DNA of 64,000 nt from Septoria linicola (Eukaryota > Ascomycota > Dothideomycetes > Mycosphaerellales > Mycosphaerellaceae): NCBI GenBank assembly GCA_024114885.1, contig CP099421.1, positions 1,426,001 to 1,490,000 of the forward strand, written 5' to 3'. Position 1 is the first letter of the stretch. Each line of letters starts with the position of its first letter. The notes below the pieces were generated by a model that had not been told where the DNA came from, made no database searches, and saw nothing but the letters and a program-made list of their open reading frames with translations. The translations under genes and the position numbers were made by a program. Of this stretch, positions 30,770 to 41,866 are shown one piece after another.

Positions 30770-31728
30770 GCACATCAGCGTGCAGTCAGTCGATGGTGGA
30801 GCGGACCTCGTCCAGTGGTGCTGACGGAGGGTCGGACAGGATTGAATACAGGTGCCTACCACGATACTGTGATGGCCGCTCCACAGTTTGACCCTCTCTC
30901 TCTCTCTCTCACAGCTCCATCAAGCTTATCGCTATCACGCTGGTCAATGAGCCTCTGACCTGCTACGGAGCCGGCATGAAGAAGGGCACTGACAAGCGTT
31001 GATAGATCACAACGAGGCGCAAGATTGACTTCTCCGGTGATCTCGTACATGTTCACTGCCGGCCATGTTCTACCCCTGCCCTGCCCGTGCTGTGTGCCAA
31101 CTTAGGCCGCATCGTCATCACGCAGCAGCAGTACATTGATGTAGCGACAACATGGAAGCCATTGACAACGGAACTCCGGACGTGACGCAGCATGCTGATG
31201 ATTATGTACTGCACCGCTACTCACACTCCCGTGGCTGGAGTCGTGCTGCATATAGTTGCCCATGCCCGCCCAATCCTGGAGCACAATCATGATGATGATG
31301 CTTCATCATCAGGGGGTGAAGGTGTAGAACGCGTGAACACTAACTTAACTGGCTTCCTGACTGAGGGACACTGCCTTTCTGCTTTGTATTGTCCGCCGTC
31401 CTTTCACCTCGTCACTATTACTCCCACCCTGCACACCGCAATTCCTCTGCAGTCAGCCATCAAGCCACGACCCAGCCTTGTGCACCGAGGGAGACGATCA
31501 AAAGGGCTGGCCAGCTGAAAGTACGTGAATGTCCTGGACCCTGGTTCTCGACTCAACTTACCTTGCCTACAATAATAGTAATAGTTCACCAGACGAGAGC
31601 CTTCTCCACGGCTTGCGCTCTCGAACGGGATTTCTGTAGCTACTCCTGCCCGCCCTTTGCATCGCACCACGAATACTGCGTCGCATTCGCAGCACTTCCA
31701 ATGCTGGCCGCGAGGCAGTACTCCGGTC
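30770..31728. other. divergent promoter region, ECM14 / Sec7 gene
   Basis: Nearly 1 kb with a CT dinucleotide tract at 30894-30910. A GTACGTGA...AATAATAG stretch at about 31520-31575 could be a leader intron of the Sec7 gene. No gene recognised. Confidence 0.4.
30894..30910. repeat. CT dinucleotide microsatellite
   Basis: Eight and a half perfect CT units in the divergent promoter region, a pyrimidine tract of a kind common in fungal promoters. Confidence 0.8.
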
Positions 31729-34700
31729 ATGCCGTCGCTGCTGACGAGGCGCAAGAGCGTGCTGGGCGTGAAGGGCGATAAAAGTGGCAGCCAGCAGGTG
31801 GATCCCAACAATAATAAGGAGCCCGGTCATGATGACGGCTCGCTTCATCCCAGTGCGGCTGCTGCTGCCGCTGCAGCGACGACGAGAAATAATGCAAACG
31901 CTCTCCTGCTGCCGCGACCGGTCAGTGTCGGAGGTGAATATGCTTCCCTCTCCGCCTCGCGACTGTCGCACGAACTCCACCCAGATGATATCGCCGAAAC
32001 GAGCACGGATCACGATGCTGCCACTCGCTCCCGCAAGCGATTCAGCCTTATGAAGTTCCGCAACTACTCAGAGTCCCACTTGGCCGCGCGTGCGAAGCTG
32101 GACGCCGAAAGGGTCAAGGTCGAAGAAGAGCTGCCCCCCGTCCCTGCGGTCACCGCCGAGGGTGTTGTTCCCACAATCGTCAAGACCGCGCCCACGATGG
32201 GGCATGAACAGGCTGGTGCGCAGCAGGCCGAGGTGGGAAAGCAGGAACGCCCATCGTTGTTCCGGAAGCCGACAATGAGGTTGAGAACATCGGAGCAGAA
32301 CAGCAGAGCATCCACTGAAGATGGCAGATCTGGGAAGAAGGGCTCTTCGTTGCGATGGCGCCGGGGGAAGACAAGTGGTTTGGAGGACCTTCACAGGCTG
32401 TCGACTATGCATATCAACGACCAGCACAGCGCGCCCCCTTCGTATGGAGAACACCCCAACTCTGCGCTGGCTGTGCCTGTTGCGCAGGGCTCGGATCCAC
32501 GCTTCTCAGAGTCTTCTCGATCAGATGGCAGTTCTGGAGACGGGCATATCTACGGAAGCACGACGACAACTACACATACTGTCCAAACGCATACCACCTT
32601 CTTCAAGCTCCCTCGACGGAACAAGAATCGCAATTCACTGTTCCCTCTCCCGGTCAAGCTCCCACCTCCCGGCGAATCTCAGCCTGATCGGAACGGCTCG
32701 ACCACACCACGCGCTTCTATGCAGTCCTTCACGCCAGAGTCGCAGACAACACCTTCGACCGAGGTAGACGCAGAGCCGACAACATTGCGAAGATCACATA
32801 CGGAGGCAAGCACGGCAAAGCGTGGTCACACGAGCTCCGGCCAAGGCTCGCCAAAGAAAGGATCGCTGTCATTTGCGGATCCTGGTCTGCATCTATTCGG
32901 CCAAACTTCCTCACACTCACAAGCCTCCAATACATCGTCACCGTTGCAACCTCCAATGCGACTCGGTCTGCGAGATAGATCCTCCACCCAAAGCTCTCTT
33001 GGTGGTCGCAGCGGTCACGATGCGGAAACGCCACCTCCATTATCGGCCAGTGGCAGGAACTCGACGTCAACTACTGGACGACCGAGTTTTGGCGGCCTAC
33101 TGACTCTTTCGCGCTTTCGCCAAGGCTCGGAACCTCACTCGCCTCGGCATGGTTCTCTGGGGACGAGGAGCAAGTCGAACTCGTTTGCGATGAGCCGTGA
33201 AGCACTTGTCGTGCCCGAACGTGAAGAAGGCGATACTCCCGGAAAGTACTTGGAGCGCTTGGAAAGTGCTGTTTCGAGGAGTGTCATCGCTGGCATACTG
33301 TCCAAGTCCTCGGATCCATTCGCGCAGGCAGTTCTGCGCAGTTACACAAGGAGATTCCCGTTCTTCACGGAACCCATCGACATGTCCCTACGCAAATTCT
33401 TGCTCGAAGCAGAATTGCCCAAGGAGACACAACAGGTAGATCGTGTCATACAAGCATTCGCTGATCGATATCACGAGTGTAATCCCGGTATCTACGCTAC
33501 GACGGATTCTGCATACATCATCGCCTTCTCCATTATGATGCTACACACAGACGCCTTCAATCGGAACAACAAGCGGAAGATGCAGAAACATGACTACATC
33601 AAGAATACCTCCGGCCAGGGCATTTCTGACGAGATACTGGCGTGTTTCTACGACAACATTTGTTATACTCCTTTCATACATTACGATGAGGATGTAGACA
33701 TCAATGGCGAGCGGGTTCTGCATTTCACGCAGCCCAAAAAGTCGGGTGGGAAACTGAAAAGCGCTATCCCGGGTGCATCTGATATCGCGAGAAAGCCTTC
33801 GGGTCCAGTCGACCCGTACAATCTCATCGTGGAGCAGAAGCTGGACACGCTTCGCCCAGCTATCAAGGACAGTATAATGATGGATGACCCTTACGACTAT
33901 CGAGGCAGCTCAGGTGAACTGGACCCGCATTATCTACAGCGCGCCTTCACACACACCGGCATCATACAGATCATATCAGCCAGATCACGTCCCGCTGCAT
34001 ATGAAAGTCAATTGATCAATGGACAACCAAACTTGACAGAAACACAGCAAGGCATCGTAGACCTCAAGATCACAAAAGTCGGCCTCCTGTGGCGGAAATC
34101 TGCCAAGAAGAAGAAGACTAGAAGTCCCTGGCAGGAGTGGGGCGCCATTCTGACAGGATCGCAGTTATACTTGTTCAAGAACTCGCATTGGGCAAAGGGG
34201 TTGATGCATCAGTTCGTCAGCAGTCAAAGGCCGGGTCAGCCAAGGATGCCCGTCGTGTTCAAGCCTCCTTTGCAGGATTTCAAGCCGGATGCGTTGATCA
34301 AAACAGACAACGCAGTGGCATTGGTGGACGCCACATATACGCGGCATAAAAACGCCTTCACATTCATTCGAAATGGTGGGCAAGAAGAGGTTCTGCTTGC
34401 AGACAACGAAGGCGAGCTACATGACTGGCTTGGATTGATTAATTATGCTGCAGCATTCCGCGCTGCGGGCGTGCGCATTCGTGGTATGACCGGTGGCAGC
34501 GAGGAGAGCGCGAACTCACAATCACTCAAAAGGCTGGAATCCACGCATTCGTCTCGCTCGTTTCAAACAGACAATGGCGAAGTCACTGTTTCACACAGAG
34601 GGCTTGGCCCGCAGCTTCAGAAGCAGGTCATGGCTGCGAGGCGGCAGATCATGGTACAGAAGATCGCTGAGATCGAGAGCGAGATCGAGAATGCCAATCG

Positions 34701-36483
34701 CCAGCTTGAGAACATGCTTCGAAATGCGCGACATCTGCTGCTTCTGGCACCGATAGCACCGCGATCCAGAGAAGATGTTGTCCTTGCAGCTGGTCGAGCT
34801 GATGCTACGATCAAATGGCTGCGACGCGATATGTGGCGTATGAAATGCCATCGCGACATTCTTGCAATGGATGTCAGAATCGATGGGATGACCGCTGCGG
34901 AGCTTGAAAAGCTCACGCAGCATCCTGAGTCATCACGGAAGGATAAGACCAAGATGCTCACCAGGTTCGGCTCGCATCGCCATGCCAAAAGTCCTCCTCA
35001 AAGTCCCTCTGCTTTGACTTTCAACAGACCGCCCACAAGGGATTCTATGGATGCTAGCGAGACATTTACGACCCCTCCACAGGCTGGCAGTCCGCCCAAG
35101 GACGACGCCTGGCGACTTCCGCCTTTGAGCCTCAATGCGCCGCAGCAAGAACAGCACCGGCCATCCGTGACCAGCACGCTGCTCTCGGTGTCACCGCCGT
35201 CGAGCCACATGAGCTTGCAGCACTCACATTCCGCTTCCAGCATTCTCCAGGTCCGCAGCCGCTCCACTGACCACTCAGAGAACGATCAAGGCAATACGCT
35301 CGCCCCAGCTGTTAGCGTTGACGGAAGGGAGCTTCGACTCCTGGCACGAGCCACGATGGTGACCGAAAATGCCATCACCGACCAAGGCACGAGCATTGAT
35401 GGGCCAGCCTTGGGGACTTCCCCAGAAAGTAGCAAGCACAAGAGTGTCCGCAGAAGTCTGCAGAAGACTTTGCGAGAGCACCACCACCCAAGCAGCTCGC
35501 ATAGACACCGTCGAAACAAGGAAAGCGACAGCACTGTTCGATCGGGCAACGTCGAGGGCTTGGATATTGAAGAGGCCACACCCGGCCTCGCCCGAGAAAA
35601 GCCTCGTTTTATTCTGCATGGCAAGCAGGCATCCGTGGTTCAATTCGGAGGCGATTGGGAACGCATGAAGCTTCGGAGAGAACAGTACGAGGCCGGTCGT
35701 TCTTCTACGGAATATCAATCGCAGCTCGATGCTGCCTACCACCGCAGACGTTCTGAAGCACAGCAGAAGTTGCGCGCAGGGACGACGAGTCCAGTTGTAC
35801 ACGAGTTCACGCACAGCAGCGCCACAGACGAGGACGACGATACAGCGAGTATGCTATCAGAGGGCTCTCGCAGCTTTAGGTCAGATGCGGAAGCCGCTGC
35901 GGTATTTGCTGCCGCTGGACCTTCAGGCAAATCTTCAGACTCTGAAGAGCCTTCGGACTTTCCCAGCTTTGATCTCTCCGACTGGGACCCTGTTACTGGT
36001 CGGAGGACCACTGTCCTGGGTCCTTTCTCGCCAGTGTTGCCGCCACTCGGCTCGAGCAAACACAGACGATTCAGTAGTCTCCAGAAAGGCTCGGATGGTA
36101 ATATCGAGGACGTCGATGATGATGAGTCTCATCAGCAGAACGGCAGTCGTGGACACGTTTCTACTTCAGCATCAGAATACTCGACTAGTCCCCCAGGAAG
36201 TCGCGCGGATCTCGTGGCTCCGCCCAACATCAGCAAAAGCAGCAGAGAAAACAGGCGCACAGTCATAGGTCCTTCCACTTCACCTTTAGCGTCGGCGCAT
36301 GGGAGGCTTACTTCTTCTACGAGTGTAGCAACTAGCACTACAGGAGACGAAGGGGAATCTAGCAGCAGCGCTAGAAGTTCTCTGGATGGAGAGCACGGAT
36401 TTGTCAGGGCTATCGGCGATGACGAACTGAGGAGCATGAGTTCGAGCTTGAATTCAAGCCCGCAGACGGTAAGGTCGCGGTGA
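31729..36483 (+). CDS. SYT1: Sec7-PH guanine nucleotide exchange factor for ARF (Syt1-like)
   Basis: Single exon of 1584 aa from ATG 31729; the frame opens earlier only with a TTG. Residues 1-490 are polar and disordered. The Sec7 domain lies at about 500-660: it begins PGKYLERLESAVSRSVIAGI and has the glutamic-finger region EAELPKETQQVDRVIQAFAD and IMMLHTDAFNRNNKRKM. A PH domain at about 780-920 starts KVGLLWRKSAKKKKT. A coiled coil follows (EIESEIENANRQLENMLRN), then about 550 disordered residues. The order matches yeast Syt1, an ARF GEF acting at the trans-Golgi. The absence of introns over 4.7 kb is notable but plausible. Assignment to Syt1 is by layout, not by alignment. Confidence 0.88.
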   Translation: MPSLLTRRKSVLGVKGDKSGSQQVDPNNNKEPGHDDGSLHPSAAAAAAAATTRNNANALLLPRPVSVGGEYASLSASRLSHELHPDDIAETSTDHDAATRSRKRFSLMKFRNYSESHLAARAKLDAERVKVEEELPPVPAVTAEGVVPTIVKTAPTMGHEQAGAQQAEVGKQERPSLFRKPTMRLRTSEQNSRASTEDGRSGKKGSSLRWRRGKTSGLEDLHRLSTMHINDQHSAPPSYGEHPNSALAVPVAQGSDPRFSESSRSDGSSGDGHIYGSTTTTTHTVQTHTTFFKLPRRNKNRNSLFPLPVKLPPPGESQPDRNGSTTPRASMQSFTPESQTTPSTEVDAEPTTLRRSHTEASTAKRGHTSSGQGSPKKGSLSFADPGLHLFGQTSSHSQASNTSSPLQPPMRLGLRDRSSTQSSLGGRSGHDAETPPPLSASGRNSTSTTGRPSFGGLLTLSRFRQGSEPHSPRHGSLGTRSKSNSFAMSREALVVPEREEGDTPGKYLERLESAVSRSVIAGILSKSSDPFAQAVLRSYTRRFPFFTEPIDMSLRKFLLEAELPKETQQVDRVIQAFADRYHECNPGIYATTDSAYIIAFSIMMLHTDAFNRNNKRKMQKHDYIKNTSGQGISDEILACFYDNICYTPFIHYDEDVDINGERVLHFTQPKKSGGKLKSAIPGASDIARKPSGPVDPYNLIVEQKLDTLRPAIKDSIMMDDPYDYRGSSGELDPHYLQRAFTHTGIIQIISARSRPAAYESQLINGQPNLTETQQGIVDLKITKVGLLWRKSAKKKKTRSPWQEWGAILTGSQLYLFKNSHWAKGLMHQFVSSQRPGQPRMPVVFKPPLQDFKPDALIKTDNAVALVDATYTRHKNAFTFIRNGGQEEVLLADNEGELHDWLGLINYAAAFRAAGVRIRGMTGGSEESANSQSLKRLESTHSSRSFQTDNGEVTVSHRGLGPQLQKQVMAARRQIMVQKIAEIESEIENANRQLENMLRNARHLLLLAPIAPRSREDVVLAAGRADATIKWLRRDMWRMKCHRDILAMDVRIDGMTAAELEKLTQHPESSRKDKTKMLTRFGSHRHAKSPPQSPSALTFNRPPTRDSMDASETFTTPPQAGSPPKDDAWRLPPLSLNAPQQEQHRPSVTSTLLSVSPPSSHMSLQHSHSASSILQVRSRSTDHSENDQGNTLAPAVSVDGRELRLLARATMVTENAITDQGTSIDGPALGTSPESSKHKSVRRSLQKTLREHHHPSSSHRHRRNKESDSTVRSGNVEGLDIEEATPGLAREKPRFILHGKQASVVQFGGDWERMKLRREQYEAGRSSTEYQSQLDAAYHRRRSEAQQKLRAGTTSPVVHEFTHSSATDEDDDTASMLSEGSRSFRSDAEAAAVFAAAGPSGKSSDSEEPSDFPSFDLSDWDPVTGRRTTVLGPFSPVLPPLGSSKHRRFSSLQKGSDGNIEDVDDDESHQQNGSRGHVSTSASEYSTSPPGSRADLVAPPNISKSSRENRRTVIGPSTSPLASAHGRLTSSTSVATSTTGDEGESSSSARSSLDGEHGFVRAIGDDELRSMSSSLNSSPQTVRSR

Positions 36484-36743
36484 AGGTGATGATACCACAA
36501 AAAGGAGTTTTCATGTCCAGCAGACAAGTTGTGTATTTTGGTAGAGGAGGATGATACCCCAATGGACGGTGCAATTGCTTCATGATCTATGTCATGATTT
36601 TTCTTTCTCCAATGTCACAAGTGCTGATATGTCACATATCAATTGACGACTTCCGATAGTACGCAGCAACAGACATGCGAGAAAGTCGGCGCTGAGAAAT
36701 CTGGTCCAGAACCCATCCAACCAAAAGCATACCACAACAAGTC

Positions 36744-37899
36744 CTAAAGCTTACTCCGACCTCCCAACACCACTCCCTCTAACCATTCCTTCAAAATCGC
36801 ATTCGTCTCATTAGGAGTATGCCACAGCGCCCAATGCGTCGCGGGCACCTCGCCCCTCGTCAGATTCGGCACCGCCTTCTCCATATTCCGCGACATGGCC
36901 TTGGTCAAAATACTATCCCTCGTAGCCAAAATGTACAATGTCGGTTGCTTGATCAAGTTCCTCGTCTCAGCGGGTAAATGCAGATCATCTTCGTAGTTGA
37001 TTTTCCGCGTGCGGTACCAGTTCAAGGGGCCGTGGAGGCCGGTTTTGAGGAATTGTTGGACGTAGTAGGAGAATTCGTCTTCGTTGAAGAGGGGCGAGGG
37101 GGCGATGGATTCCGTGGGGGAGGTGAGGATGGAGAGGTCGATGCCGTGTTCTGGGGTCATGAATTTTTTGTTGCTGGAGGGGCGGCCGCCGTACATGCCT
37201 TTGAGGAAAGCACGGATGGAGGGCTCGTCGTTGACGATAGATTCGATTTTGTTATCGGGGCTGCCGAGTTGCAGTTGGTAGCCGAATTGGGGGAGGATGG
37301 TCTCGGAGAGGGTTTTGGTGCTGATGTAGTCTTTTGTTGGGGGAGCGTAGGATGTGCATACGCTGAAGATGTGCGAGATTAGGTCGGGATACCATTGCGC
37401 TACGCGGTAGACTGTGGCTCCGCCCCTGTTGTTGTTGTTGTTGTGGTGAGTTGGTTGGCATGTATGAGACGAGATATGGAGTAAGTCGGCTTACCAGTCA
37501 TGGCCGCCGATGATGACTTTGTGCGTGCCAATCTTCTTTGCGATCGCGGCGACGACATCAGCATGGGCTTTGAAGCCGTAGTCTCTCAAGTTGTGAGACG
37601 CGCCAGTTCCGCCATAGCCCATACAGTCCAGAGCGATAGTTCTTATGCCGAGCGAGGTGAGGAGTGGGAACTGGTATCGCCATGCTAGACTTTGGTCCGG
37701 AAAGCCGTGGATCAGCACAGCTACAGCTTTTTGTGTTGACCCTTGAGCAGGAGCATCAAGGTATGCTACGTTGAATGTCAACGCATACAAGGCTATCAGA
37801 CGGAGAGCAACAATGCTTACACCAAGTCCAAGAGTCAACTTCAATATACTCTCGTTTGACTTTCGAGCCAATGTCACTAGGTTGTATCTTAGGCGCCAT
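36744..37899 (-). CDS. epoxide hydrolase, alpha/beta-hydrolase fold
   Basis: Exons 37899-37821, 37765-37495 and 37425-36744 with introns of 55 and 69 nt give 343 aa. Motifs: oxyanion loop HGFPDQSLAWRYQ, nucleophile Asp in IIGGHDWGG (split by the second intron), lid Tyr in GPLNWYRTRK, catalytic His in PATHWALWHTP. The enzyme hydrolyses epoxides to diols, in detoxification or secondary metabolism; the substrate is unknown. ATG 37899 has A at -3 and G at +4; in-frame ATGs at 37932 and 37995 in weaker context could lengthen it. The second intron ends in six CAA repeats just before the acceptor. Confidence 0.88.
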
Positions 37900-39271
37900 T
37901 ATCTCGCTGGGTGGGTCGACTTCGTCAGCCATAAGTCTACTTTGCTTGTTAAGAAGAGATGATGCTGTGCTGCTCCATCGAACATATGTAAGCATGCTTG
38001 GCTTGGCAAGTCGAGTTGAGCTTCTTGACAGCTCTTTGCCTCGGCTTTGACACTAACCACTTCACGTTCGCCTATGCTATGAAATGGGCAGCTGCCCAAT
38101 CTACAGTTGATAATCGCAAGCATAGCATGCAGTTTGAAGCTCGCAGGAGATGCGCATTGCTCGCAGGCACCATGGTCATGTGATCGTGCAAGTCGTGTTC
38201 ACCACGAAAATCCAAACTCCAGATTTCCACTGATTGCAGATGTGCCTTTGGAGTTGTCCGACATGGAAGCGAAGACTTTTATAGATGAATTGAAGCTGGA
38301 ACCATGCTGCAATTCTGATAGCGCTGACGCCCGTGCTGCCAGAAACCACCATGTTATCACTCCTCTATCCGGTTCACCACAGACGGAAACTCCGCCAGTG
38401 TTTGAGGAAAATCACATCAAAACGCAGTGACGCTGTTGGACCTACTGTACGAAAGTTTGTTAGCAATATGGTATCGGACATCAGACGATTCAATCTCAGT
38501 CTGCGTTGTGTGTCCACCAGTGTCTTCGATCGCCACCAACAGTGGATCAAATAGTATCGCCTATTGCAACACATATCCAATCGAATGCGATCGATGCAAT
38601 GAGCAGTGGGTCTTCTGTATAGCTGTTAGCACTCATGGGCTTCGCTTCCCGTCTCGTTGATAACGATCGTGTAACCTTGTGCCCAGTGCCTTCGATCGCC
38701 ACACATTTCGTAGCGCATACCCCAGGGACAGTATGCAAGTATCTGGCACATCTGGCAGGACTTCTCCGAGGACTCTGACTGCCCTTTGAGTACTTATGGG
38801 TCTCAGGCGAACGCCTGAAAGGTCTGTGTCTGGCTTATGAGGTCGCAAATAGTGCGCCAGGAACGTATCCATTGTGACTGTGTATACGTGCATAGATATC
38901 ACAGCAATATCCCGAGCCATGTCGTCGAGATCGATGTCTAGCCTGATGATGCCAAGAGTTTTCAGATGCCATCGGCGATGCAGAGCCTGCAGACGCTCCA
39001 AGCATGGTCTATGTGCTTGAATTAGCTCGATCATGCAGGACGATTGTTGCACCTTTGTCCACGATCTGCAGTTCGGTAGTAATCCGCACAGGCGTCATAC
39101 TCATGCTCGCCATGTCTCATTGGCAGCGGAGTTTCTGCTGCGTGCCGTGAGCTAGCCGGATGATGAGAGGCAAGATATCTCGGTGCAAGCTCCGAGAAAT
39201 GTGTACACTCCTCTCCTCCCCACCTGTTTTGTCTGACAGCAACGTGCCGTCGTGGTTGACAGCTCAACATC
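37900..39271. other. gene-poor stretch, possible small minus-strand frame
   Basis: A minus-strand frame at 38633-39052 reads plausibly (for example LDIDLDDMARDIAVISMH) but has no family, no clear start and no splice support. No gene is called. The remainder is promoter sequence. Confidence 0.3.
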
Positions 39272-40148
39272 ATGAGACTAGTGCCACGTCAGTCTTCCGT
39301 CCATAAGTCCATACTTGTGGCTGCTGAGGATGACCCGAGCAGCAAGATGTCCCCGGTAAAACGTCGCAAAAACAGCATCGTAATTGATACCGGCCCAAGT
39401 CCAGGATATGCTAGGCAAACAAGTGCAGCAGAGCCGTACGAGCTGCCCACACAGCAGACCTACATCAAGCGTCAATCTCCAGTGATGGACACTCCGAAAC
39501 CATCTCGCAATGGCACTAGGAAGCGCTCGCAAGTCAGGAACGCGTGCATGCACTGTCGTAACGACAAGGTCAAGGTATGCCAGCAGCTGTATCATACCGT
39601 GCTTGTTCTAACGGTGTCTTTTTCAGTGTTCTGGAACGCATCCAACCTGCACACGATGCAGCTCGCGTGACCTGGTAAGCAGGCCATTCATGCAATACTA
39701 TACAATCGACTGACCACGGATCGTTATAGGCTTGTGATTGGGATGTACCGTAAGTGATGTCTGCAAACTCGTCCCCGGAACCCCAACCGTCGTCACATTG
39801 CCTGGGACCCGACGACCTTTGTTTTTCCTGACAACTTGTAGCGAAGAGGGAATTACCAAAACGCAACACCTTCAGAACCGACTCGCCGAGGCAGCCGAAC
39901 GACTCGATCGATTGGACGCAGTAGTAGACATTCTCCGCTACGGTACAGACAGCGAGGCATCTGAAGCACTTGCACGACTTCGCTTTGGAGAAAGTCTGGA
40001 GGAAGTCTTGGATCTCATGGGCACGCAGAGTCTCGGCGCGAGCAAAGTGGAGGGAAACGTCCCTAACCAGATTGATGAGGCGGTATCGATTTGGCCGCCG
40101 CAGGAAGCTCCGGTGTACGACCCTCTGCTTATGCAGTCATGTCGCTGA
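39272..40148 (+). CDS. small Zn2Cys6 protein with coiled coil, no MHR domain
   Basis: Four exons (39272-39574, 39627-39674, 39730-39749, 39842-40148) with introns of 52, 55, 92 nt give 225 aa. The binuclear zinc cluster is complete only after splicing: CMHCRNDKVK joined to CSGTHPTCTRCSSRDLAC (C-x2-C-x6-C-x6-C-x2-C-x6-C). A helical segment follows (HLQNRLAEAAERLDRLDAVV) and then DILRYGTDSEASEALARLRF, a motif common next to zinc clusters in fungal regulators. The large fungal-specific middle homology region is absent. It probably binds DNA. The same frame stays open for about 37 codons after the stop with protein-like sequence, so the present end might be premature. An internal ATG at 39347 is an alternative start. 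Confidence 0.78.
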
Positions 40149-41380
40149 ACAGTAGTTCGACAGCAGCTTGCGAATTGGGACGAGGCAACACGGTCTCGGC
40201 GCCTTGATCCTCCATTCGAGCGCGTGGAAATCAACGCAATTAGTCGGTGCTTAGCAGGACTCCATGAGGGTAGTTCCGGGGCGATATTTGTGTCATGCAG
40301 AAGCTGAAGACTGCCGGAGGAGCTCATCAAGGCCTTACCCATGCTTGTACACGGCGCCACAGCAACAGGCATGCGCTGTCCTCATCAGATGGCTCCGGTC
40401 AATACGAGAACGGTTGCCAAACAACGTCAACCGGCACACTGGCAGCTCGTCCATTGCCGAGAGACACGAGCCAAGAGACCGCGAACTCTCAACAGACAAG
40501 CTGAGCACTTGCTATCGTAGTCCGGCGAGGCGGGCAATTGCTCGAATGCCGTAAATGCAGATCACATGACAGCGTGACAGCTGGGTCTCCCTTGGAAAGG
40601 AACAGCTAGGTGGACGAATCTGCGAAGTCGGCTGCTCATGCTGGACCGCTTCCAGAATATTATGCCTGCGATGAGCACCATGCGGATTGACGCATGTTGA
40701 CCTGGGTCGGGAGCTTTGCCATTGAACTGCAAGTCCTTTGATCTCTGTCGCAGCCGTGTGTGGTAGCGACAGAGAAGCAAGCAAGCTTGAAGGGCCAGGT
40801 TCTGAAGTTCGCGGGGTGCATGATGTCAAGCTCGAGAATGAAGATGAGAATGATCTCCACGCGAAGTCATCGCAGCCATGAGGGGCGGAGTGTTGGCACA
40901 GTCTCTACAGAGGACTCTGCCTTTATCCCTGTGGTCGTCTACACGGTGGACAACTGATGAGCTCCACGAGCCCAAATTGGGTATTAGTTAGTCTCCTGTC
41001 TGGTCCTTGGCATCCACCAGCCGAGGATTTGCATTCGACACACCCATTTAGGGCCGTGGTGGGATCAATTACCTGCAAGCTATGCTGCGTTGGCGTGGCC
41101 GGCGTCCAGCGCAGCAGAATCTGCAACATGGATATCTGTCCTAGAAATCAACACAGTCGCTTCTTCACTCAGCTTCCGCAGCGGCTGTGCGCCTCTCAGT
41201 GGCTGAATAGCCGTACTAAGTCCAGTCCGAAGACAATCCAGGCCCACTGTCACGGCCAGCACACGCAGGTTGCTCTGCAGGTCGAGGTCTGGCCACAGTC
41301 TATTGGTAACAGGGGGGCTCTTTTTCCAATATAGATCTCGCTATAGAGGCAGACAATGAGGCCCACAACTGGATCACTAC
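40149..41380. other. intergenic between the two small Zn2Cys6 genes
   Basis: Apart from the open continuation just after 40148, only chance frames. Confidence 0.35.
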
Positions 41381-41866
41381 ATGGCAGACATAACGCCTGG
41401 ATCGTCCGGCTCCCAATCTAGCAGATCGCGCTCGCAGTCGCGAACCACGCGTGACGGCAAGGCGCCAAAACGAGAGCAAGTAGCTGCAGCTTGTCTGCAG
41501 TGCCGGAGTAAGAAGGTCAAGGTCAGTCAGGCGGTGCATGCTGTCTGGAACTCGCTGACTCGCTGGTTGAAGTGCAATGCCAACCGCCCATTGTGTAGTC
41601 GATGCCGTCAGCGCAGACTCCAGTGTGAGTACGATGTCTCTGATGAGAACACCACGAAATTGGAAGATGCGAAAAGGAGGAACGAAGAAGTGCAGGATCA
41701 GCTAAACGGCATGCGTGAGCTGTATGGCTATCTGGCCACAAGGACAGAAGCTGAGGCCATGCAAATTTTGGACTTGATACGTGCCCATCCAGACGACCCT
41801 TTCGCTGTGCTGCGTGCCATACAGGAAGCGGACTTATTGTTGCGTCGAGCTGCTGGGCCGCGGTGA
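41381..41866 (+). CDS. small Zn2Cys6 protein with an in-frame intron
   Basis: Exons 41381-41521 and 41573-41866 with a 51-nt intron (GTCAGT, GCTGACTC branch, GAAG end) give 144 aa. Splicing builds the cluster CLQCRSKKVK + CNANRPLCSRCRQRRLQC. The intron is a multiple of three with no stop, so retention would add 17 residues inside the zinc cluster. The C-terminal part has ATRTEAEAMQILDLIRAHPD then DPFAVLRAIQEADLLL, the same helical design as the gene 1.2 kb upstream. Both place an intron directly after KVK in phase 0, which points to common descent. There is no activation or MHR domain. The N-terminus is Ser/Arg-rich. Confidence 0.78.
   Translation: MADITPGSSGSQSSRSRSQSRTTRDGKAPKREQVAAACLQCRSKKVKVSQAVHAVWNSLTRWLKCNANRPLCSRCRQRRLQCEYDVSDENTTKLEDAKRRNEEVQDQLNGMRELYGYLATRTEAEAMQILDLIRAHPDDPFAVLRAIQEADLLLRRAAGPR

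Noticed and set aside
38633..39052. 139-codon minus-strand frame as a gene
   Set aside because: Reads plausibly in places but has no family, splice or promoter support.
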